From Mycobacterium sp. 852002-10029_SCH5224772 (GTDB lineage Bacteria; Actinomycetota; Actinomycetes; Mycobacteriales; Mycobacteriaceae): 64,000 nt of DNA. Position 1 is the first letter of the stretch. Each line of letters starts with the position of its first letter. The stretch covers positions 172,175 to 236,174 of the forward strand of contig NZ_LZHT01000005.1 of NCBI RefSeq assembly GCF_001667315.1, in the 5' to 3' direction. A program made the translations under genes and the position numbers. Below are positions 28,201 to 39,276 of the stretch, in pieces. The notes under the pieces are model-generated. The model saw only the letters and a list, made by a program, of their open reading frames with translations. It searched no databases and was not told the origin of the DNA.

Positions 28201-31200
28201 GCCCCACCGAAATCCGGATCGCCCAACTGTTTTCCGGGTTGCTGGGCCACGAGCGGGTGGGTCTCGACGACTCGTTCTTCGACCTGGGCGGCCATTCGCT
28301 GGTCGCCACCAAGCTGGTCACCGCGATCCGCACGGAGTGCGGCGTGGAACTCGGCATCCGCGACGTGTTCGAGCTCGCCACGGTGGGCCTGTTGGCGGAG
28401 CGGGTCGACCAGCTGAGTTCGGGCCAACTGACGCAGTCGCGCCCCAGGCTGATCGCGACCGCGCACGACGAGCCCCTGCCGCTGTCGGCGTCGCAGCTGC
28501 GCAGCTGGTTCGCCTATCGGCTGGACGGGCCCAGCCGGGTCAACAACATTCCCTTTGCGGCCAAGCTGACCGGACCGTGGGACATCGATGCGCTGATCGC
28601 CGCCGTCGGCGATGTCGTTGCCCGCCACGAGATCCTGCGCACCAGCTACGTCGAGCTGGACGGCGTGCCCTATCAGGTCGTGGGCCCGGCCAGCGTCGAG
28701 GTCCCGGTGCGCCGCGCGCAGGGCGCCGGTGACGCCTGGCTACAGCAACAGCTCGACGTCGAGCGGCACCACTGCTTCGAGCTGGACTCGGAATTACCGA
28801 TCCGGGTCGCGGTGCTGCGCACCGAGAACGCAGCCGAACACGTGCTGTCGCTGGTTGTGCACCACATCGCCGCTGACCATTGGTCGGCGGGCGTGCTGTT
28901 CGCCGACGTGATGACCGCCTACCGCGCCCGGCGCGGCGGGGAAGCGCCGTCCTGGGCCCCGCTGCGGGTGCAGTACGCCGACTACGCGGCGTGGCAGCGC
29001 ACGTTTTTGGGTGACGCCGGTGGCCAGGAGTCCGCCATTGCCTCCGAGCAACGGGAGTACTGGACCCGGAAGCTGGCGGGGCTGTCGGAGGACACCGGGC
29101 TGCGGCCGGACTTCCCGCGCCAGCCGGTGCCCAGCGGGGAGGGCGAATCCGTCGACTTCCACATCGACTCGGCCACCCGCGCCAAGCTGGCCGAGCTGTG
29201 CCGCGAGCTGGGCATCACCGAATTCATGCTGCTGCAAACCGCTGTCGCCGTGGTGCTACACAAGGCGGGTGGCGGCGTGGACATTCCGTTGGGCACCCCG
29301 GTCGCCGGGCGCACCGAAGCCGAATTGGACCAGCTGATCGGCTTTTTCGTCAACATCCTGGTGCTGCGCAACGACCTGGACGGCAATCCGACGCTGCGGG
29401 AACTGCTGAAGCGGGCGCGGGAGACGGCGCTGGCCGCCTACGCCCACCAGGACCTGCCGTTCGACCGGGTGGTCGACAGCGTCAGCCCGGTGCGTTCGCT
29501 GTCGCGCAACCCGCTGTTCCAGGTCGTCGTGCACGTGCGTGATCACCTGTCCGCCACGCGAGTCATCGAGCCCGCGCCCGCGGGCGGCGACGGGCGCGAC
29601 ACCGTGTGCACCTCACTGGATCCCATCTTCGACATGGCGCACGCCGACCTGAGCGTCAACTTCTTCGGCACGGACGGTACCGACGGCATCGGCTACAACG
29701 GCAACGTCATCTTCCGCACCGAGCTCTACGCCAGAAGCACCATCGAGCGGCTGGCCGATTGGCTGGCCCGGGCGGTCACCGCGTTCGCCGAGGACCTCGA
29801 TCAGAGTCTGCGAGACGTTCAGCTGATCGACGCAGGAGAACAGCGCCGCATTCTGCAGGACTGGAGCCGCGGCGCCCACCCGCCGCACGACCGGCCGCGC
29901 ACCATACCGGAGCTGCTGGAACCGAGTCGGACGTGGGGAGCGGATCGGATCGCGGTGCGCTGCGGCGATCAACAGATCGATTACCCTGCGCTGCATCGCT
30001 GTTCGGACAACCTGGCCGCGCTGCTCGCCAGGAATGGGATAGGCCCGGGCGCGTTGGTCGGGCTGTCGACCCGACGCAGCATCGAACTGGTGGTGGCGCT
30101 GGTGGCCATCATGAAGGCCGGCGCCGGTTACTTCCCCATCGATCCCGGCTATCCGTCGGCGCGAAAGCAATTCATGCTCGACGACGTCCAGCCGCCGGTG
30201 GTGGTCGCAACGGCCGAGGCGGTGGACACCATGCCGCACGTGCCGGGAGTCGAGTTGATTTCCCTGGACGATCCACGCGTGGGCGCCCTGGTGGACAGCG
30301 ATGACGTGGATCCGCAATCGAGGGACTTGCGGTTGCCGCACCCCGATGACCCGATGTACCTGGTGTTCACCTCAGGATCGACCGGTAAGCCGAAAGGCGC
30401 GGTGGGAACCCATCGTTCGATGGCGGCCCGGCTGGATTGGCAGCTGCGAAACTATCCGCCGAGGACCGAGGACGTGCGGTTGGCGCAGGCCTCGATCACC
30501 TTCCTCGAAGGCGGGATGGAGATGCTGGCCGGCCTGGCCGCCGGCGCGACCATGATCCTCGCCGACGACACCGAGCACCGCGACCCCGAGGCCCTCGGGG
30601 AGTTGATGGACCGGTATTCGGTCGCCCAGGTGACCGCGGTGCCCAGCCTGGTCTCGGCGTTGGTGGACAGCCGGCCCGGTGCCGTGTGCGCGCTGTCGCG
30701 GCTGGTGTGCGGCGGCGAGCCGGTGAGTGCGTCGTTGCTGCAACGGCTGGTGTCGGTGTGCGCCGACGACGGCACCGAGCTGTTGAACAACATCGGTTCC
30801 ACCGAGACCTCGGGCGCGGTGTCCCGCGGACGCCTAGGGTTGCCGAATCCGCTTGTCGGAAAGCCGGTCCCGGGTGCGGAGGCCTACCTTCTCGACGACG
30901 GGCTGCGCCCCGTTCCGGCCGGGGTGGTGGGCGAGCTGTACTACGCGGGTGACCAACTGGCCCGTGGGTATTGGAAGCGCCCCGGCCTGACCGCGACACG
31001 GTTTGTCGCCAATCCTTATGGTGTCGAGCCCGGTTCGCGCTTGTACCGCAGCGGCGACCTGGCCCGGTGGACCGACGACGGACAACTGGAATTCGTCGGA
31101 CGTGCCGACCACCAGGTGCAGGTCCGCGGTTTCCGGGTCGAGTTGGCCGAGGTCGAGGCGGCCCTGGCGGCAGCCGACGGCGTCGCCGCCTCAGCGGCCC

Positions 31201-31808
31201 GCACCTGGGATGTGCACGGCGGCACGTCGCTGGCCGGATATGTTGTGCCGCAACGGCAGATCGTCGATGACGCCGCGAAGGCGGAGTTCGCGGGCCAGGT
31301 GCGCGCCGCGATCGCCACGACGCTGCCGGGCTACATGATGCCGTCGTCGCTGACCGTCCTCGACGTCCTCCCCAAGACCGAATCGGGCAAGCTGAACCGG
31401 CCCGGGCTGCCGCGTCCGGCGGTCAGCACCCGCGGCCTGACCGAACCGACCCGCACCGACACCGAACGGGCGCTGGCCAAGGTGTTCGCCGAACTGCTGT
31501 CGACCCCCGACGTCGGCCGCTTCGACGACTTCTTCGCCCTCGGCGGCGACAGCATCCTGTCGGTGCAGCTGGCCTCTCGCGCGCGGGCAGCCGGCCTGGC
31601 CGTGAGTCCGCGCATGATCTTCGAGAATCCGACGGTGCAGCAGCTGGCCGCCGCCCTGGATGCGCTGGGAGACGCGGAGATCGATGCCGCGCAGGACGAT
31701 CAGGCGGCCGACGTCCGTTTCGAGCCGATGAGCACCTCCGGTCTGTCATCCTCGGATCTGGCTGCGGTCACACAACTTTGGTCGTCCTCGCGTGAAGGCA
31801 CGACATGA
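25236..31808 (+). CDS. mbtE: Mycobactin NRPS MbtE, bimodular (C-A-T-C-A-T)
   Basis: The GTG one base after the mbtD stop gives 2,190 residues starting [20 protein letters not shown]. Domains in order: condensation 1 ([19 protein letters not shown] near 177), adenylation 1 ([14 protein letters not shown] near 625; [10 protein letters not shown]), carrier 1 (LGGHSL, Ser1021), condensation 2 ([19 protein letters not shown] near 1209), adenylation 2 ([14 protein letters not shown] near 1708; IGSTETSG) and carrier 2 (LGGDSI, Ser2106). MbtE adds a lysine-type residue to the growing siderophore. The M. tuberculosis protein I remember is 1,682 residues, about 500 shorter, the size of an adenylation domain. 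The second adenylation domain has Leu where the amino-acid-binding Asp normally sits ([10 protein letters not shown]). The gene end overlaps mbtF (ATGA). Confidence 0.93.
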   Translation: MTDTTGVGTHLDDERLELLRRKLAERGLARSTGAAPVATCDEPRMTVGQHRMWFVQSVDRDSALLNICVSYRLTGAVDIAQLHRAVDAVAARHPVLHTTYDTNSEGDPRPVIRDELRPEWTEHDLSGLTDQARRLRLDVLAQRDFRRPFDLSQDSPLRVTVAHLAADDLILLITAHHIAWDDGSWAPFFADLTRAYTDPHDFAAAPGLPDLSDDPTAIRQADLDYWRPLMADLPEPLELPGPNGSVVPSTWRAQRATAPLSADTVDRAAALARETGATPYMVLMAAFGALVHRYTQSTDFLFAAPVLNRGVGTEDAIGYYGNTVVIRLRPRPHQTFRELLVQTRDGAVGAFAHSRADLDWLVRESNPDRRHGADRMTRVSFGQREADGAGFCPPGVHCERAELRGHFNQLPLSLMVELNRTPGGLDGGVIEAEYLVEVLDQQLVKQLLRHYAALLDNVLSDPDATLSACALMNDEDAEWLRAVSTGEEFVTPASTLSALVSRRAARTPDAVAVVYEGRAYTYREIDEESNRVAHWLIEQGIGTEDRVAVLLDKSPELVITALGVLKAGGVYLPVDPTYPEDRLSFILGDADAKLVLREPVSGVGDYPAGAPAALLRPLSPQNTAYLIYTSGSTGLPKGVPVPHAPIAEYFVWFGDEYRIDETDRLLQVASPSFDVSMGEIFGTLIMGARLVIPRPDGLRDIGYLTDLLAREGITSMHFVPSLLGLFLSLPGVSQWRTLRRVPIGGEALPGEIADKFHATFDASLHNFYGPTETVVNCTSYPVEGTQGTRVVPIGRPKINTQVYLLDNALQPVPVGVIGEIYIAGTHVAHGYHRRPQLTAERFVADPFTPGGRMYRSGDLARRNANGDIEFVGRADEQVKIRGFRIELGEIAAAISVDPSVGQAVVLAMDLPQLGKSLVGYVTPAEGAGPETVDVERIRSRVAAALPDYMTPAAYVVLDEIPITAHQKIDRAALPQPQLAAGTEYRDPTSPTEIRIAQLFSGLLGHERVGLDDSFFDLGGHSLVATKLVTAIRTECGVELGIRDVFELATVGLLAERVDQLSSGQLTQSRPRLIATAHDEPLPLSASQLRSWFAYRLDGPSRVNNIPFAAKLTGPWDIDALIAAVGDVVARHEILRTSYVELDGVPYQVVGPASVEVPVRRAQGAGDAWLQQQLDVERHHCFELDSELPIRVAVLRTENAAEHVLSLVVHHIAADHWSAGVLFADVMTAYRARRGGEAPSWAPLRVQYADYAAWQRTFLGDAGGQESAIASEQREYWTRKLAGLSEDTGLRPDFPRQPVPSGEGESVDFHIDSATRAKLAELCRELGITEFMLLQTAVAVVLHKAGGGVDIPLGTPVAGRTEAELDQLIGFFVNILVLRNDLDGNPTLRELLKRARETALAAYAHQDLPFDRVVDSVSPVRSLSRNPLFQVVVHVRDHLSATRVIEPAPAGGDGRDTVCTSLDPIFDMAHADLSVNFFGTDGTDGIGYNGNVIFRTELYARSTIERLADWLARAVTAFAEDLDQSLRDVQLIDAGEQRRILQDWSRGAHPPHDRPRTIPELLEPSRTWGADRIAVRCGDQQIDYPALHRCSDNLAALLARNGIGPGALVGLSTRRSIELVVALVAIMKAGAGYFPIDPGYPSARKQFMLDDVQPPVVVATAEAVDTMPHVPGVELISLDDPRVGALVDSDDVDPQSRDLRLPHPDDPMYLVFTSGSTGKPKGAVGTHRSMAARLDWQLRNYPPRTEDVRLAQASITFLEGGMEMLAGLAAGATMILADDTEHRDPEALGELMDRYSVAQVTAVPSLVSALVDSRPGAVCALSRLVCGGEPVSASLLQRLVSVCADDGTELLNNIGSTETSGAVSRGRLGLPNPLVGKPVPGAEAYLLDDGLRPVPAGVVGELYYAGDQLARGYWKRPGLTATRFVANPYGVEPGSRLYRSGDLARWTDDGQLEFVGRADHQVQVRGFRVELAEVEAALAAADGVAASAARTWDVHGGTSLAGYVVPQRQIVDDAAKAEFAGQVRAAIATTLPGYMMPSSLTVLDVLPKTESGKLNRPGLPRPAVSTRGLTEPTRTDTERALAKVFAELLSTPDVGRFDDFFALGGDSILSVQLASRARAAGLAVSPRMIFENPTVQQLAAALDALGDAEIDAAQDDQAADVRFEPMSTSGLSSSDLAAVTQLWSSSREGTT

Positions 31809-34800
31809 CGGCCGCCGGAACCGACGTCGCGCCCGACATCGAGGACGTGATGGCGCTGAGCCCGCTGCAGGAGGGCTTGTACTCGCTGACCACGCTCGCC
31901 GAATTCTCCGACGGCGAAGCCGCGGACGACCCGTACGTGATCGGCATGGCCGCCGACATCTCCGGCGCACTCGACGTCGCGCTGCTGCGCGAGTGCGCGG
32001 AGAAGATGTTGGTTCGCCACCCGAACCTGCGGGCCAGCTTCTTCAGCCGGGGCATCCCGCGGCCGGTGCAGATCGTGCCGTCCCGCGTCGAGTTGCCGTG
32101 GCGATTCGTCATGGCCGCACCCGAGGACGTGCCGGCGCTGCAAACGGGTGAGCGCCGGCGACCATTCGATCTGGAACACGGCCCGGCCATCCGCTTCCTG
32201 CTGATCGAATTGCCCGGCGCGCAATGGCGTCTGGTGCTCACCGCCCATCACATCGTGATCGACGGCTGGTCGATGCCGGTGTTCATCAACGAGATGATGA
32301 TCCTGTACCAGGCCGGCGGTGATCTGTCGGCGCTGCCCGTCGCGCCGCGGCCATACCGCGATTACATTGGCTGGTTGGCCGCCCGCGACCCGGAGACCAG
32401 CCGGCAGGTCTGGCGCCGTCACCTCGCCGGCCTGCCGGGGCCCACCCTGCTGGCCGCCGCCCTGGGCTCGATCGACACCACCGACCGACAGCAGACGGCA
32501 TTGCCGCGCACCACCGAACTGCGGCTGCCGGCCCAGGCCACCGCGCGGTTGGTCGAGGAGGCCCGTTCGCGCGGCATCACCGTCAACACCCTGATGCAAA
32601 TGGCGTGGGCGCTGGTGTTGTCCCGGCTGACCGACACCCTCGATGTGGTTTTCGGGGTCACGGTGTCGGGCAGGCCGCCCGAACTGACCGGCGTCGAGAC
32701 CATGGTCGGTTTGTTCATCAACACCGTGCCGCTGCGGGTGCGGCTGGACCCGGCCGCGGGTGCCGGCGAACAATGCCGCGCCGTGCAGCGCGATGCCGCG
32801 CTGCTGCGTGAGCACAGCTATCTCGGGCACGCCCAGTTGCGGGCCCTCGGCGGGGTCGGGGAGATGTTCGACACCCTGTTGGTCTACGAGAACTTCCCGA
32901 TGAACGGCCTGTCCTCCGGTGGCGAATTGACCTCCGGCGGTGCGACATTCCGGCCGTCCGCCCTGCAAACCTTGTCGCATTTCCCGATCGCCGTCGCCGC
33001 CCACATGGACGCCGGTGAACTGGTGGTGCTGATCGAAGTGATCGACGGCGCGCTGGGCGCCATTCCCGCCGAAACCTTCGGACAGCGGGTGCTGACCACC
33101 GCCGAGCGGCTGCTGCAGGAGTGGGAGCGTCCGCTGCGCGACGTCAGCGTCCTCTTCGAGGACGAGACGGCCCCGTTGCGGGCCGCCGGCGCGCCCGCCC
33201 CGAAAACGCCCCGGTGCATTCACACGCGGTTCGCCGACGTCGTGGCCAGGACACCGGACAGTCCGGCGGTCAGCTGGGCGGGTGGGACACTGAGCTACCG
33301 CGAGCTGGACGACCGGACCACCCGGCTGGCCGCCGAGCTCGCTCGCAGGGGGGTCACGCTCGAAACTCCGGTCGGGACAAGGCTTTCCCGGGGCCCGCAG
33401 TACGTCGTCGCGATGCTCGCGGTGCTCAAGGCCGGCGGCATGTGCGTGCCCATGGAGCCGGGGATGCCCCCGGAACGGGTGACCTCGATTCTGCGCCAAT
33501 CCGGCGCCACGATCGTCTTGGACGAAGAGTTGACCAAGGAGCTGCTCGAAGCACGCCGGCCGCAGGGCGACTTCACCCCGGTTGACGTCCCGCTCGAGCA
33601 GGCCGCGTATGTCGTGTTCACCTCGGGTACGACGGGAGAACCCAAGGGCGTCATCGGAACTCACGGCGCGGTGGGCGCGTACGCCGACGACCATCTGGAT
33701 GGTGTGCTGCGGCCCGCGGCCGCCACGCTGGGCCGGCCGCTTCGCATCGCCCACGCGTGGTCGTTCGCCTTTGACGCCGCCTGGCAGCCGTTGGTCGCCT
33801 TGCTCGACGGCCACGGCGTGCACGTGGTCGACGAGCAAACCCAGACCGATGCCGAGGCGCTGGTCGCGCTGATCGCCGAGCACGGCATCGACATGATCGA
33901 CACCACCCCATCGATGTTCGCCCAGCTGCAGGCATTCGGCCTGCTGACCGACGCGCCGTTGACGGTGCTGGCGCTGGGGGGCGAGGCGGTCGGCAGCGCG
34001 GCCTGGGCTCGAATCCGCAAGGTGTGCAGCACCGCATCGATGGCGGCGTTCAACTGCTATGGGCCGACCGAGACGACGGTCGAGGCAGTGGTGGCCGCCA
34101 TCGCCGAGCACGAGGAGCCCTGCATCGGACGGCCGACCCGGCACACCCGCGGATACGTGCTGGATTCCGGGCTGCGGCCGGTCCCCTGCGGCGCGACGGG
34201 CGAACTCTACCTGGGCGGGGCCCAGCTGGCCCGTGGCTATGTGGGCCGCGCGGGCGAGACCGCGGCGCGCTTTGTCGCCGACCCGTTTGCACCCGCTGAG
34301 CGGATGTATCGAACCGGCGACCTGGTGCGCCGGATGCGCGACGGCACACTGCAATACGTCGGTCGCGCGGACGCCCAGGTGAAGATCCGTGGCCACCGCG
34401 TCGAGCCCGGAGAAATCGCCGCCGCCCTCGAATCGCATCCCGCCGTCCGGCACGCAGGCGTGCTGGTGCATCAGCGCAATGGCGCACCGCGGCTCACCGC
34501 GTACGTGGCGACCACCGACGCCGCGGGCACCAAGCCGACGGTCACCGACCTGCGTGCCATGCTCAGCACCAAACTGCCGCGCTACATGGTGCCGCAGCGC
34601 ATCGTCATGGTCGACGAAATCCCGTTGACTCCCAACGGCAAGCTGGACGAATCCGCGCTGGCCGCCGTCGACGCCGCCGAATCCGTCGGAGGCGCGGCGA
34701 CACCCGAGACCGCCACCGAATCCACCCTGGCCGAACTGCTCGCCGAACTGCTCGGGCACCCGCGAATCGACGTCACCGCGGACTTCCTGCAGCTGGGACT

Positions 34801-36244
34801 GGACAGCATCATGGCGCTGTCGGTGGTACAGGCCGCCCGGGCGCGCGGAATCGCGCTGCGCGCCAGACTCATCCTCGACTGCACCAACGTCCGCGAACTG
34901 GGCGAAGCGATTGACTCGGAAACCGCGGCCACCGCCCAGCAGGTGGACGACGGGACCGGACCGATGCCGTTGCTGCCCAACGGCCGATGGCTCTACGAAC
35001 ACGGCGACCCGCGCCGGCTCGCCCAGACCGAAGCCATCCGGTTGCCCGAGACGCTGCGCCGCGAACAACTCGATGCCGCGCTCGCCAGCATCATCAACGG
35101 CCACGAAGTGCTGCGCACCCGGGTGGACCGCCCCACCATGACGCTGGTTCCGGTACCGGCCCGGGACGCCCTGGGCGAACTCAAAGAGGTTGAGGTGGCC
35201 GGCGATCTGGGCGCAGCGGTGCCGGATCACGTCGCCCAGGCCGTTGACCGGTTGGACCCCAAACGCGGAACGCTGCTGGCCGCGGTGTGGCTCCGACCCC
35301 CGGCCGGCGAGAGCGTTCTATTGCTGGCCGCGCACGTGGTGGCGCTGGACCCGGCGTCGTGGCGGGTGATCCTCGGTGAACTCGGTGCCGCCCTGACGGC
35401 CTCGGCCACCGGCCACTCACCGGCACCCATTCGGGAACACACCAGCTATCGGCGCTGGGCCGACGCGCTCACCACGCGTGCGCACGGGTTGGGCACGGTG
35501 CGGTACTGGGCGTCGGAGTTGGACGGCGACGATCCCGACCTCGGGGCCCGGCGGCTCGATCCGGGCCGCGATCGCGCCCGCGATCTGATCGTCCGCAACG
35601 TGGCCACCGACGCCGATCTCACACGGCGGCTGCTGAATTCGGATCTGCCGTTGCCCACGCTGTTGGTTGCCGCCACCGCGGCGACCGTGACGAGCTGGCG
35701 GCGGCTGCGCGGCCAGCCCACGCCGCCGCCGCTGTTGGCGCTCGAAACCCACGGCCGCGCGGACGGTTTGGTCGACGGGCCGGGTGCACACACCATCGAC
35801 ACCGGCGACACGGTGGGCCTGCTCAGCTCCATCTACCCGGTGCGGCTGGACTCGACCGACCCGCACAGCGTGGCGGAGAAGCTGGCCGCGATCCCGGGCG
35901 ACGGACTCGACTTCGGGTTGCTGCGCTACCTACGCGACGACACCGCCGAGCGGCTCGCGGGCCTGCCGCCCCCGCAGCTCCTGCTGAATTACCTCGGCGC
36001 CGCCCACACCGGCGGCGGCACCGGGCTGACGCTCGAGCGCGAGCTGCTCGCCGGGGTGTCGCCGGTGCCGGAGCCCGAGCTGGCGGTGCGCCACGAGCTC
36101 ACCATCGCGGCGATGGTGCTCACGTACGGCGGAGAGCGGGTGTTGGCGGCGCAGTGGCGCGCCCTACCCGACATTCTCACTGACGCGGACATGACCGCGC
36201 TGCAAGGACTTTGGATCGATTCGCTGCGGGAGATGGTGAAATGA
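31805..36244 (+). CDS. mbtF: Mycobactin NRPS MbtF (C-A-T plus E-like domain)
   Basis: This 1,479-residue NRPS is similar in length to M. tuberculosis MbtF (about 1,460). Order: condensation domain ([22 protein letters not shown], His148-His149), adenylation domain ([14 protein letters not shown] near 601; [10 protein letters not shown]), carrier ([10 protein letters not shown], Ser1001) and a C-terminal domain of the epimerisation/condensation family. In the last, the usual HHxVxDGxSW reads [10 protein letters not shown], so the second, catalytic His is Val1178, while LLLNYLG of epimerisation-type domains is kept. It activates the terminal lysine; the last domain may act in cyclising release or be structural. 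Starts with an ATGA overlap and is coupled in the same way to mbtG. Confidence 0.94.
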   Translation: MTAAGTDVAPDIEDVMALSPLQEGLYSLTTLAEFSDGEAADDPYVIGMAADISGALDVALLRECAEKMLVRHPNLRASFFSRGIPRPVQIVPSRVELPWRFVMAAPEDVPALQTGERRRPFDLEHGPAIRFLLIELPGAQWRLVLTAHHIVIDGWSMPVFINEMMILYQAGGDLSALPVAPRPYRDYIGWLAARDPETSRQVWRRHLAGLPGPTLLAAALGSIDTTDRQQTALPRTTELRLPAQATARLVEEARSRGITVNTLMQMAWALVLSRLTDTLDVVFGVTVSGRPPELTGVETMVGLFINTVPLRVRLDPAAGAGEQCRAVQRDAALLREHSYLGHAQLRALGGVGEMFDTLLVYENFPMNGLSSGGELTSGGATFRPSALQTLSHFPIAVAAHMDAGELVVLIEVIDGALGAIPAETFGQRVLTTAERLLQEWERPLRDVSVLFEDETAPLRAAGAPAPKTPRCIHTRFADVVARTPDSPAVSWAGGTLSYRELDDRTTRLAAELARRGVTLETPVGTRLSRGPQYVVAMLAVLKAGGMCVPMEPGMPPERVTSILRQSGATIVLDEELTKELLEARRPQGDFTPVDVPLEQAAYVVFTSGTTGEPKGVIGTHGAVGAYADDHLDGVLRPAAATLGRPLRIAHAWSFAFDAAWQPLVALLDGHGVHVVDEQTQTDAEALVALIAEHGIDMIDTTPSMFAQLQAFGLLTDAPLTVLALGGEAVGSAAWARIRKVCSTASMAAFNCYGPTETTVEAVVAAIAEHEEPCIGRPTRHTRGYVLDSGLRPVPCGATGELYLGGAQLARGYVGRAGETAARFVADPFAPAERMYRTGDLVRRMRDGTLQYVGRADAQVKIRGHRVEPGEIAAALESHPAVRHAGVLVHQRNGAPRLTAYVATTDAAGTKPTVTDLRAMLSTKLPRYMVPQRIVMVDEIPLTPNGKLDESALAAVDAAESVGGAATPETATESTLAELLAELLGHPRIDVTADFLQLGLDSIMALSVVQAARARGIALRARLILDCTNVRELGEAIDSETAATAQQVDDGTGPMPLLPNGRWLYEHGDPRRLAQTEAIRLPETLRREQLDAALASIINGHEVLRTRVDRPTMTLVPVPARDALGELKEVEVAGDLGAAVPDHVAQAVDRLDPKRGTLLAAVWLRPPAGESVLLLAAHVVALDPASWRVILGELGAALTASATGHSPAPIREHTSYRRWADALTTRAHGLGTVRYWASELDGDDPDLGARRLDPGRDRARDLIVRNVATDADLTRRLLNSDLPLPTLLVAATAATVTSWRRLRGQPTPPPLLALETHGRADGLVDGPGAHTIDTGDTVGLLSSIYPVRLDSTDPHSVAEKLAAIPGDGLDFGLLRYLRDDTAERLAGLPPPQLLLNYLGAAHTGGGTGLTLERELLAGVSPVPEPELAVRHELTIAAMVLTYGGERVLAAQWRALPDILTDADMTALQGLWIDSLREMVK

Positions 36245-37527
36245 GCACACTTGCGATCGTGGGCGCCGGGGCCAAGGCGGTGGCTGTGGCCGCCAAGGCT
36301 TCGGTTCTGCGCGACATGGGCGTCGAGGTTCCGGACGTGGTCGCCGTGGAACGGATCGGCGTCGCGGCGAACTGGCAGGCCAGCGGCGGCTGGACGGACG
36401 GTGCGCACCGGCTGGGTACCAGCCCCGAAAAGGATGTCGGGTTTCCCTACCGCTCGGCGCTGGTGCCGCGCCGCAATGCCGAGTTGGACGAGCGGATGAC
36501 CCGCTACAGCTGGCAGTCCTATCTGATCGCCACCGCGTCGTTCGCCGAGTGGATCGACCGTGGCAGGCCGGCACCGGCGCATCGCCGATGGAGCCAGTAT
36601 CTGAGTTGGGTCGCCGACCACGTGGGCATGAATGTGGTGCACGGCGAGGTCGAACGACTGGCCGTCACCGGGGATCGTTGGGCGCTGCACACCCACGAGA
36701 CCACGGTGCACGCCGACGCGTTGATGATCACCGGCCCCGGCCAGGCCGAAAAGTCTTTGCTTCCCGGCAATCCGCGCGTGCTGTCGATTGCCCAGTTCTG
36801 GGACCGCGCCGCCAATCACGACCGGATCAGCGCGGAGCGGGTCGCGGTGATCGGTGGCGGAGAGACAGCCGCGGCGATGCTCAATGAGCTGTTCCGGCAC
36901 CGGGTCTCGAGTATCACCGTCATCTCCCCGCAGGCGACGCTGTTCACCCGCGGCGAGGGATTTTTCGAGAACTCGCTGTTCTCCGATCCCACCAACTGGC
37001 CGGCCCTCACCTTGGCCGAACGCCGTGATGCGTTGGCGCGCACCGACCGCGGCGTGTTTTCGTCGAACGTTCAGGAGGCGTTGCTGGCCGATGACCGCAT
37101 CCACCACCTGCGGGGCCGCGTCGCCCACGCGGTCGGCAGGCAGGGTCAGATCCGGCTGACGTTGTCCACCAACCGCGGCAGCGAGAACCTCGAGACGGTC
37201 CACGGGTTCGATCTCGTCATCGACGGCTCCGGTGCCGACTCGCTTTGGTTCGCACCGTTGTTCAGCCAGGACGCGCTTGATCTGCTCGAACTCGGCCTGG
37301 GCGGCCCCCTGACGTCGGAGCGGCTGCAGGAGGCGATAGGTTATGACTTGGCCGTCACAGACGTCACACCCAAGTTGTTCCTGCCGAACCTGTCAGGACT
37401 TACCCAAGGGCCCGGGTTCCCCAACCTGAGCTGCCTTGGACTGCTATCCGATCGGGTGTTGGGTTCCACCGTCAGCCCGTCCAAGTATCCCCTGCAAAGG
37501 AGACATGATGAGCGCCAACCCCTTTGA
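36241..37527 (+). CDS. mbtG: Lysine N6-monooxygenase MbtG
   Basis: This 428-residue flavoprotein N-hydroxylates the epsilon-amino group of lysine residues of mycobactin, giving the hydroxamates that bind iron. The ATG overlaps the mbtF stop (ATGA), and the N-terminus [18 protein letters not shown] is the FAD-binding fold. NADPH binding is visible as [20 protein letters not shown] near residue 200. The segment [20 protein letters not shown] near 390 is the C-terminal substrate region. The 3' end overlaps the mbtH start by 20 bases. Confidence 0.95.
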   Translation: MSTLAIVGAGAKAVAVAAKASVLRDMGVEVPDVVAVERIGVAANWQASGGWTDGAHRLGTSPEKDVGFPYRSALVPRRNAELDERMTRYSWQSYLIATASFAEWIDRGRPAPAHRRWSQYLSWVADHVGMNVVHGEVERLAVTGDRWALHTHETTVHADALMITGPGQAEKSLLPGNPRVLSIAQFWDRAANHDRISAERVAVIGGGETAAAMLNELFRHRVSSITVISPQATLFTRGEGFFENSLFSDPTNWPALTLAERRDALARTDRGVFSSNVQEALLADDRIHHLRGRVAHAVGRQGQIRLTLSTNRGSENLETVHGFDLVIDGSGADSLWFAPLFSQDALDLLELGLGGPLTSERLQEAIGYDLAVTDVTPKLFLPNLSGLTQGPGFPNLSCLGLLSDRVLGSTVSPSKYPLQRRHDERQPL

Positions 37528-37723
37528 TGACGAGAACGCGACCTTCGTGGTGCTGGCCAACGACGAGGATCAGCACAGCCTCTGGCCGACCTTCGCTGAC
37601 ACGCCCGCGGGGTGGCGCGTGGTCTTCGGTGAAGCAAGCCGCGCGGACTGCCTGCAGTACGTCGAACAGAACTGGTCAGATATCCGGCCCAAGAGCCTGA
37701 TTGAGACGCTCGCGGGGGAGTAA
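37508..37723 (+). CDS. mbtH: MbtH, NRPS adenylation chaperone
   Basis: This 71-residue protein, the founding family type, binds and activates adenylation domains. It contains [10 protein letters not shown], the NDEDQHSLWPTFADTPAGW signature (invariant Ser, Trp and Pro) and YVEQNWSDIRPKSL. The second of two adjacent ATGs is chosen because AAGGAGA is better spaced to it and the family starts MS.NPFDD. It is the last gene of the mbt operon. Confidence 0.96.
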   Translation: MSANPFDDENATFVVLANDEDQHSLWPTFADTPAGWRVVFGEASRADCLQYVEQNWSDIRPKSLIETLAGE

Positions 37724-37937
37724 GGGCCAAGCGCGAGTCGCTACACACCTGCGGCACAGGATATTCAGAGTGTTGTCCCGCGCCGGCGCCGTAGCGTCGT
37801 CGTAACGTGACCAACTTGAGACACAAATGCCGGTGTCACCATGCACACTTACACCATCTTCAAACATGAAGACGTGTGACCGCGTGCGGCGCATCCGCGA
37901 AATCCCGCAACGGTTCATGTGCATCGAAGGGGGATCT

Positions 37938-38474
37938 GTGAAAACCGTGAAGTCCATTGCCACGGGCGTGGTGGCGCTGGCCGCCATTGGCGGCCCTGCC
38001 GCCGGTGTGGCTTCTCTTGCAGCGCCGATTGGTCTGCATGATGTGCAGCTGGCGGCATTCGGAGCGCCACTGCCGCAAGACCCGCCGCCGCCTCCGCCCC
38101 CGCCGCCCGCGGCGCCGGGGCAATTGCCGACGGCGGATCAATTGGCCAACCTGTGTAACCAAGTAACCGATCCCGGCGTCAACTACAGGGAGAAGGCCAA
38201 CTTCATTGAAAACGGCGTCAGTCAGAACGAGGGCATGGTGGCCGACCACGACCTGCGAAAGGCCTACCGCAACGGGAACTTTCCCGAGCAGTTCAACGTG
38301 ACGAACATCGCGCCGGCCGGTCCGAACATGGCCCAGGCCGACGTCGCCATCTCGAGCCCGAAGTTCGCCGGCCCGGTCACCAAACACCTCGCGTTCGTCG
38401 ACCAGGGCGGGAACTGGGTCTTGCAGCATGACGCGGCGATCGCTCTGATACAGGCCGCGACCGCCACCAACTGA
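37938..38474 (+). CDS. MTB12-family secreted protein, paralogue 1 (proline-rich)
   Basis: A GTG with AAGGGGGA upstream starts a 178-residue protein with a signal peptide (KTVKSIATGVVALAAIGGPA). After FGAPLPQD comes a run of nine prolines absent from paralogue 2. The rest aligns with the low-molecular-weight antigen MTB12: TADQLANLCNQVTDPGVNY, NFPEQFNVTNIAP, SPKFAGPVTKHLAFVDQGG and a C-terminal helix. MTB12 is an abundant culture-filtrate antigen of unknown role with a fold like a small cone-shaped (NTF2-like) domain. Next to its paralogue, it is a local duplication that has diverged considerably. Confidence 0.88.
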   Translation: MKTVKSIATGVVALAAIGGPAAGVASLAAPIGLHDVQLAAFGAPLPQDPPPPPPPPPAAPGQLPTADQLANLCNQVTDPGVNYREKANFIENGVSQNEGMVADHDLRKAYRNGNFPEQFNVTNIAPAGPNMAQADVAISSPKFAGPVTKHLAFVDQGGNWVLQHDAAIALIQAATATN

Positions 38475-38548
38475 TCACCCCGCGGCGTCGACCGCGTAAA
38501 CCCGATGCCAGTCTGGCGGATTCGCCAGATGTTCCGACACTCAAGGAC

Positions 38549-38587
38549 ACCCCATGCGTCGCCTTCCGGAGGCGCATGGGGTTTGGC
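38549..38587 (+). terminator. Terminator-like hairpin between the MTB12 paralogues
   Basis: ACCCCATGCG (38549-38558) pairs perfectly with CGCATGGGGT (38573-38582); the interior can pair a little further, and TTTGG follows. It lies 75 bases after paralogue 1 and upstream of paralogue 2, so it would separate their transcription. The T-tract is short. Confidence 0.55.
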
Positions 38588-38757
38588 AGCTACGGCCACC
38601 GCCGGACCGCGCCCGCACAGCCGGCGCACAGGTTGCTCATGTTGTTTCCACAACGGCTGGCCGTAACGTATCGGTGCCGAGACACGAAATAAGAGACGCA
38701 ACGGGCACGCTGACACCACCCGCGCGTCGATATTCGTGCCCACCAATAGGGGGAACC

Positions 38758-39276
38758 ATGAAAACCGTTAAAACGCTTGCCACCAGCGTGGCAGCTCTGG
38801 CCATCGTCGGGGGCGCGGCCGCCGGCCTCACCTCGATGTCGGCGCCCAGCACCCAGGTCGGGGTGCAGCTCGCCACGATCGGTGCGCCGCTTCCGCAGGA
38901 TCCGCCGCCGGCGCAGCCGGTCGCGGGCGCCAACGTCCCGACTCCCGATCAGCTGACCGGCGTGCTCAACAGCCTGGCCGACCCGAGCGTGCCGTTCAGC
39001 AACAAGAGCTACCTGGTGCAGGGCGGCATCAGCGGCATCGAAGCCCACGTCGCCGACAAGAAGCTGCAGAAGGCCGCGAAAAACGGCGACCTGCCGCTGT
39101 CGTTCGACGTGACGAACATCCAACCGACCGCGGCCGGTTCGGCGACCGCCGACGTGTCGGTCTCCGGTCCCAAGCTGACGTCACCGGTCACCCAGAACGT
39201 CACGTTCGTCAATCAGGGCGGCTGGGTGCTGTCGCGGGCATCGGCGATGGAGTTGCTGCAGGCCGCCGGTCAGTGA
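38758..39276 (+). CDS. cfp2: Low molecular weight antigen MTB12 (CFP-2)
   Basis: This 172-residue secreted protein starts [20 protein letters not shown] (signal peptide), with AGGGGGA upstream of the ATG. It is the likely orthologue of M. tuberculosis Cfp2/MTB12, which lies next to mbtH there: [40 protein letters not shown] and [20 protein letters not shown] are nearly unchanged as I remember that protein. Function is unknown. The last seven bases overlap the end of the convergent sigma-factor gene. Confidence 0.93.
   Translation: MKTVKTLATSVAALAIVGGAAAGLTSMSAPSTQVGVQLATIGAPLPQDPPPAQPVAGANVPTPDQLTGVLNSLADPSVPFSNKSYLVQGGISGIEAHVADKKLQKAAKNGDLPLSFDVTNIQPTAAGSATADVSVSGPKLTSPVTQNVTFVNQGGWVLSRASAMELLQAAGQ

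Noticed and set aside
31700..35230. 1,176-residue open frame antisense to mbtF
   Set aside because: Same reasoning: long only because stop codons are rare in the antisense frame of high-G+C genes.
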